Assembly: GCA_019654215.1 (NCBI GenBank)
Contig: BPDI01000022.1
Location: forward strand, 1-48,200
Direction of reading: 5' to 3'
DNA from: Gammaproteobacteria bacterium
GTDB lineage: Bacteria > Pseudomonadota > Gammaproteobacteria > Pseudomonadales > Pseudohongiellaceae
DNA length: 48,200 nucleotides
Shown here: piece by piece, positions 45,672 through 48,200 of the stretch
Position numbering within the stretch: position 1 is the stretch's first letter
How the letters are laid out: each line of letters opens with the position of its first letter
Program-made: the position numbers and the translations under genes
The notes under the pieces: generated by a model
The model's input: the letters and a program-made list of their open reading frames with translations, nothing else
Databases searched by the model: none
Told to the model about the DNA's origin: nothing

Positions 45672-47783
45672 TTAGCCGGCAAATTCCGCCTTTTCTTCTT
45701 CCGTGATTTCCTTAATGCTCAACTTAATGCGCCCGCGAGCATCCAGATCTGTACATTTCACCAAAACGTCCTGTCCTTCCTGAAGATACTCATTCACATT
45801 TTCTACACGCTCCTTAGAGATCTGTGAAATGTGTACAAGGCCATCTTTTCCAGGAAGAATAGTCACGAAGGCTCCAAAATCGACAATGCGGGCTACCTTG
45901 CCGTTATAAAGTTTTCCAACTTCGGCTTCGGCGGTTATGGCATTAACCATTTCCAGCGCAGCATCCCGAGATTGAGTATCTTCGCCGTAGATACGTACAT
46001 TGCCATCGTCATCGATATCGACAGAAGCACCAGTGTCTTCCGTAATCCCACGAATAACTGCTCCGCCTTTACCGATAACATCACGGATCTTGTCTGGATC
46101 GATTTTAATCATAGCCATGGAAGGCGCATTTTCAGAAACGGTTTCACGTGCTTCCGAAATTACCTTATTCATTTCACCAAGAATGTATTGGCGAGCCGTA
46201 TGGGCCTGCTCCAAAGCAATCTCCATGATTTCTTCGGTGATTCCCTGAATCTTAATGTCCATTTGTAATGCTGTTACACCATTGGCAGTTCCAGCAACTT
46301 TAAAGTCCATATCGCCAAGGTGATCTTCATCACCGAGGATGTCAGTGAGTACCGCGAAGCGCTCACCTTCTTTGATAAGACCCATAGCGATCCCAGCAAC
46401 TGGTGCTGATACTGGTACACCTGCATCCATCATGGATAAGCTGCTACCACAAACACTAGCCATAGATGATGAACCATTTGATTCGGTGATTTCCGAAACT
46501 ACACGAATGGCATATGGGAAATCTTCTTCCGCTGGCATTACCGCCGCTACACCACGGCGAGCTAAACGACCGTGTCCGATTTCACGGCGCTTTGGTCCAC
46601 CCATAAAGCCGGCTTCACCAACCGAAAATGGAGGGAAGTTGTAATGCAACATAAATGGATCTTTCCTAGAACCACTAAGGTCTTCGATGATCTGCGAGTC
46701 ACGCACCGCACCCAGAGTCGTTACAACCAAAGCTTGAGTTTCGCCTCGAGTGAACAATGCAGAACCATGTGCCTTCGGCAAAACACCGGTTTCTACATGG
46801 ATACCTCTTACAGTCTTGGTATCTCGACCATCGATACGTGGTTCGCCATCTAGAATGCGGTTTCTCACAGTGCTCTTTTCTAAAGCACCAAATACTTCAG
46901 CCACCTCACCTTCGCTGACACCTGCCTCCTCATCTTCTAATTCAGCAACAGCTTGTTGACGAAGTTCATCAACAGCATCATAGCGCTTCATCTTTTCAGA
47001 AATTTGATAAGCAGAAGTCACGCCAAGACCAAACTTCTCGGCGATCGCATTCTTAAGAGTTGTATTTTCTTCAGATGGTTGCCAATCCCATGGCTCCTTG
47101 CCAGCTTCTGCTTTCAGCTCATTAATTGCACTGATCACAACTTGCATTTCCTGATGAGCATAGAGAACAGCGCCTAACATTTGATCCTCTGTTAGTTGCT
47201 TGGCTTCTGATTCCACCATCAATACAGCAGATTCAGTTCCCGCCACAACCATATCGAGCAGTGAGTTTTCTAGCTGCTCATAGCTTGGATTCAAGGTATA
47301 ACCAACTTCCGCATCATAGCCGACTCTGGCAACTCCGATTGGCTCCGCGAACGGGATTCCTGAAATAGCCAAGGCCGCGGATGCGCCGATCATTGCGGCT
47401 ATATCTGGATCTTCCTCTTTGCCGCCCGAGGTAACAGTACAGATTACCTGTACTTCATTCATGAATCCCTTTGGAAAAAGAGGCCTGATTGGTCGGTCAA
47501 TTAAACGTGAAGTCAGAGTTTCTTTTTCTGTTGGACGGCCTTCTCGTTTAAAGAAGCCGCCAGGTATCTTTCCTACGGCGTAAGTTTTTTCCTGATAATT
47601 AACTGTTAAGGGGAAAAACCCTTGTCCGGGATTAGCTTGTTTTCTTCCAACCACAGTTGCTAGCACTTGAGTATCATTTATTTTTACTACGACAGCACCT
47701 GTAGCTTGTCTGGCAATTTTGCCTGTTTCTAATGTTACTGTTTGATTCCCATATTGGAAGGTTTTGGTTACTGGATTAAACAT
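45672..47783 (-). CDS. pnp: Polynucleotide phosphorylase
   Basis: Phosphorolytic 3'-5' exoribonuclease of the degradosome and RNA turnover. The 703-residue protein contains two RNase PH domains (first about 12-145, with [15 protein letters not shown] and [13 protein letters not shown]; second about 310-540, with [25 protein letters not shown]). These are followed by a KH domain (561-620, IGKGG at 570-574) and an S1 domain (about 622-692, [28 protein letters not shown]). The second domain shows the phosphate-site SGSSSM-type run [15 protein letters not shown]. It lies directly downstream of rpsO, the usual gammaproteobacterial order. AGGAAATG precedes the ATG. Confidence 0.97.
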   Translation of the reverse strand: MFNPVTKTFQYGNQTVTLETGKIARQATGAVVVKINDTQVLATVVGRKQANPGQGFFPLTVNYQEKTYAVGKIPGGFFKREGRPTEKETLTSRLIDRPIRPLFPKGFMNEVQVICTVTSGGKEEDPDIAAMIGASAALAISGIPFAEPIGVARVGYDAEVGYTLNPSYEQLENSLLDMVVAGTESAVLMVESEAKQLTEDQMLGAVLYAHQEMQVVISAINELKAEAGKEPWDWQPSEENTTLKNAIAEKFGLGVTSAYQISEKMKRYDAVDELRQQAVAELEDEEAGVSEGEVAEVFGALEKSTVRNRILDGEPRIDGRDTKTVRGIHVETGVLPKAHGSALFTRGETQALVVTTLGAVRDSQIIEDLSGSRKDPFMLHYNFPPFSVGEAGFMGGPKRREIGHGRLARRGVAAVMPAEEDFPYAIRVVSEITESNGSSSMASVCGSSLSMMDAGVPVSAPVAGIAMGLIKEGERFAVLTDILGDEDHLGDMDFKVAGTANGVTALQMDIKIQGITEEIMEIALEQAHTARQYILGEMNKVISEARETVSENAPSMAMIKIDPDKIRDVIGKGGAVIRGITEDTGASVDIDDDGNVRIYGEDTQSRDAALEMVNAITAEAEVGKLYNGKVARIVDFGAFVTILPGKDGLVHISQISKERVENVNEYLQEGQDVLVKCTDLDARGRIKLSIKEITEEEKAEFAG

Positions 47784-47873
47784 ATTCTCATTTCCTACTA
47801 ATTCAAAACGTGCGCCTGATGCCTATGTCGAGCGCAGCGTCCCAGTAATAAATACTAATTAAATAAAATAAAA

Positions 47874-48143
47874 CTACCGACGCAGACCTAGTCGCTGAAC
47901 TATAGAAGAATATCTTTCAACGTTCTTTCTCTTAAGATAATCAAGCAACTTTCTTCTGCTATTCACCATGCGGATTAAGCCGCGTCGCGAATGGTGGTCA
48001 TGGATGTGCTCTTTGAAATGAGCTTGCAATTCATTAATGTTGGCAGTTAATAGAGCAACCTGAACTTCAGGTGAGCCAGTGTCGCCTTCTCCTAATGCAT
48101 ATTCCTTAATGATTGTTTCTTTCTCTTCAGCTGATAAAGCCAT
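47874..48143 (-). CDS. rpsO: 30S ribosomal protein S15
   Basis: Primary 16S rRNA-binding protein of the small-subunit platform. From ATG 48143 the 89-residue protein reads [20 protein letters not shown] at its start, with the classic [20 protein letters not shown] and [22 protein letters not shown] and the end QRLGLRR. ATG 48143 is chosen over an upstream frame start at 48173 because 89 residues is the universal length and ACGGAGAAATAA precedes it. The 90 bases to pnp hold no clear terminator but contain some dyad-prone GC bases. Confidence 0.98.
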   Translation of the reverse strand: MALSAEEKETIIKEYALGEGDTGSPEVQVALLTANINELQAHFKEHIHDHHSRRGLIRMVNSRRKLLDYLKRKNVERYSSIVQRLGLRR

Positions 48144-48165
48144 TTTATTTCTCCGTAATATGCCC

Positions 48166-48200
48166 TTAAACAAATCGCTCTCGCACGTCTTTTACCTTCG
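48166..48200 (-). CDS. Possible C-terminus of the upstream gene (truB?)
   Basis: At the right edge one minus-strand frame reads [10 protein letters not shown] and stops at TAA 48166-48168. In gammaproteobacteria truB normally precedes rpsO, so this may be its last residues, but eleven codons are too few to prove family. The gap to the rpsO start would be 22 bases. Confidence 0.3.
   Translation of the reverse strand, partial: KVKDVRERFV

Overview
This window looks like chromosomal DNA of a free-living, probably marine gammaproteobacterium. The basis is gene content: a full Pho regulon with an OprP/OprO-type porin, a TonB-dependent receptor, SoxC-like sulfite/sulfane dehydrogenase, fused isobutyryl-CoA mutase IcmF, a bacterial M2 (ACE-like) dipeptidase, DUF3604 and DUF6152 proteins, and a gammaproteobacterial rpsO-pnp pair. 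No tRNA, rRNA, insertion sequence, phage gene or CRISPR array was seen. Base composition is moderate and visibly more AT-rich at about 22.6-29 kb.

Layout. (1) 1-102: tail of a plus-strand secreted-protein family gene. (2) 0.35-8.6 kb: Pho block, all minus strand, in transcription order phoB, phoR, phosphate-selective porin, pstS, pstC, pstA, pstB, phoU. (3) 8.7-9.4 kb: tiny cassette of a small membrane protein between two near-identical 45-bp leader sequences. (4) 9.4-15.3 kb: flavin amine oxidase, a frameshifted TonB receptor and a Tat-lipoprotein amidohydrolase, with G/C-rich tracts and inverted repeats between them. (5) 15.4-20 kb: a tight minus-strand operon of DUF3604 lipoprotein, parvulin isomerase, HupE/UreJ-like membrane protein and a small DUF1330-like protein, followed by a remnant of a PQQ-type sugar dehydrogenase. 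(6) 20.1-29.1 kb: an accessory region with an N-acyl-homoserine-lactone/penicillin acylase family gene, FAD monooxygenase, MetX-like hydrolase, SIMPL protein, a porin-tail remnant and several small secreted or hypothetical proteins. (7) 29.3-31.2 kb: SoxC-like molybdoenzyme and its cytochrome c, overlapping, closed by a strong bidirectional terminator. (8) 31.4-41.8 kb: htpX, two enoyl-CoA hydratases flanking an APC permease, M2 peptidase, EamA transporter and IcmF, a largely catabolic group. (9) 41.8-45.4 kb: secreted alpha/beta hydrolase, a secreted protein of unknown function and a cytochrome c/copper-monooxygenase-like protein. (10) 45.7-48.2 kb: pnp, rpsO and possibly the end of truB.

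A striking technical feature is the number of single-base frameshifts: pstS, pstC, the TonB receptor, the acylase, the 26.8-kb gene, the permease, one enoyl-CoA hydratase and a small peptide gene. Nearly all lie in or beside short homopolymers, and reading frame and family similarity resume at once afterwards. This reads more like uncorrected sequencing or consensus error in patches than real pseudogenes, because it hits core phosphate-uptake genes while long genes (phoR, icmF, pnp, the M2 peptidase) are intact. Genuine relics also exist: a 33-residue tail of a sugar dehydrogenase and a tail of a beta-barrel protein.

Functionally, the phosphate block senses and imports phosphate. The oxidases, TonB receptor, amidohydrolase, acyl-CoA enzymes and peptidase suggest scavenging of organic nitrogen and branched or short-chain carbon. 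SoxC with its cytochrome suggests auxiliary sulfur oxidation. The DUF3604 operon and the cytochrome/copper-enzyme cluster are the best candidates for undescribed systems.
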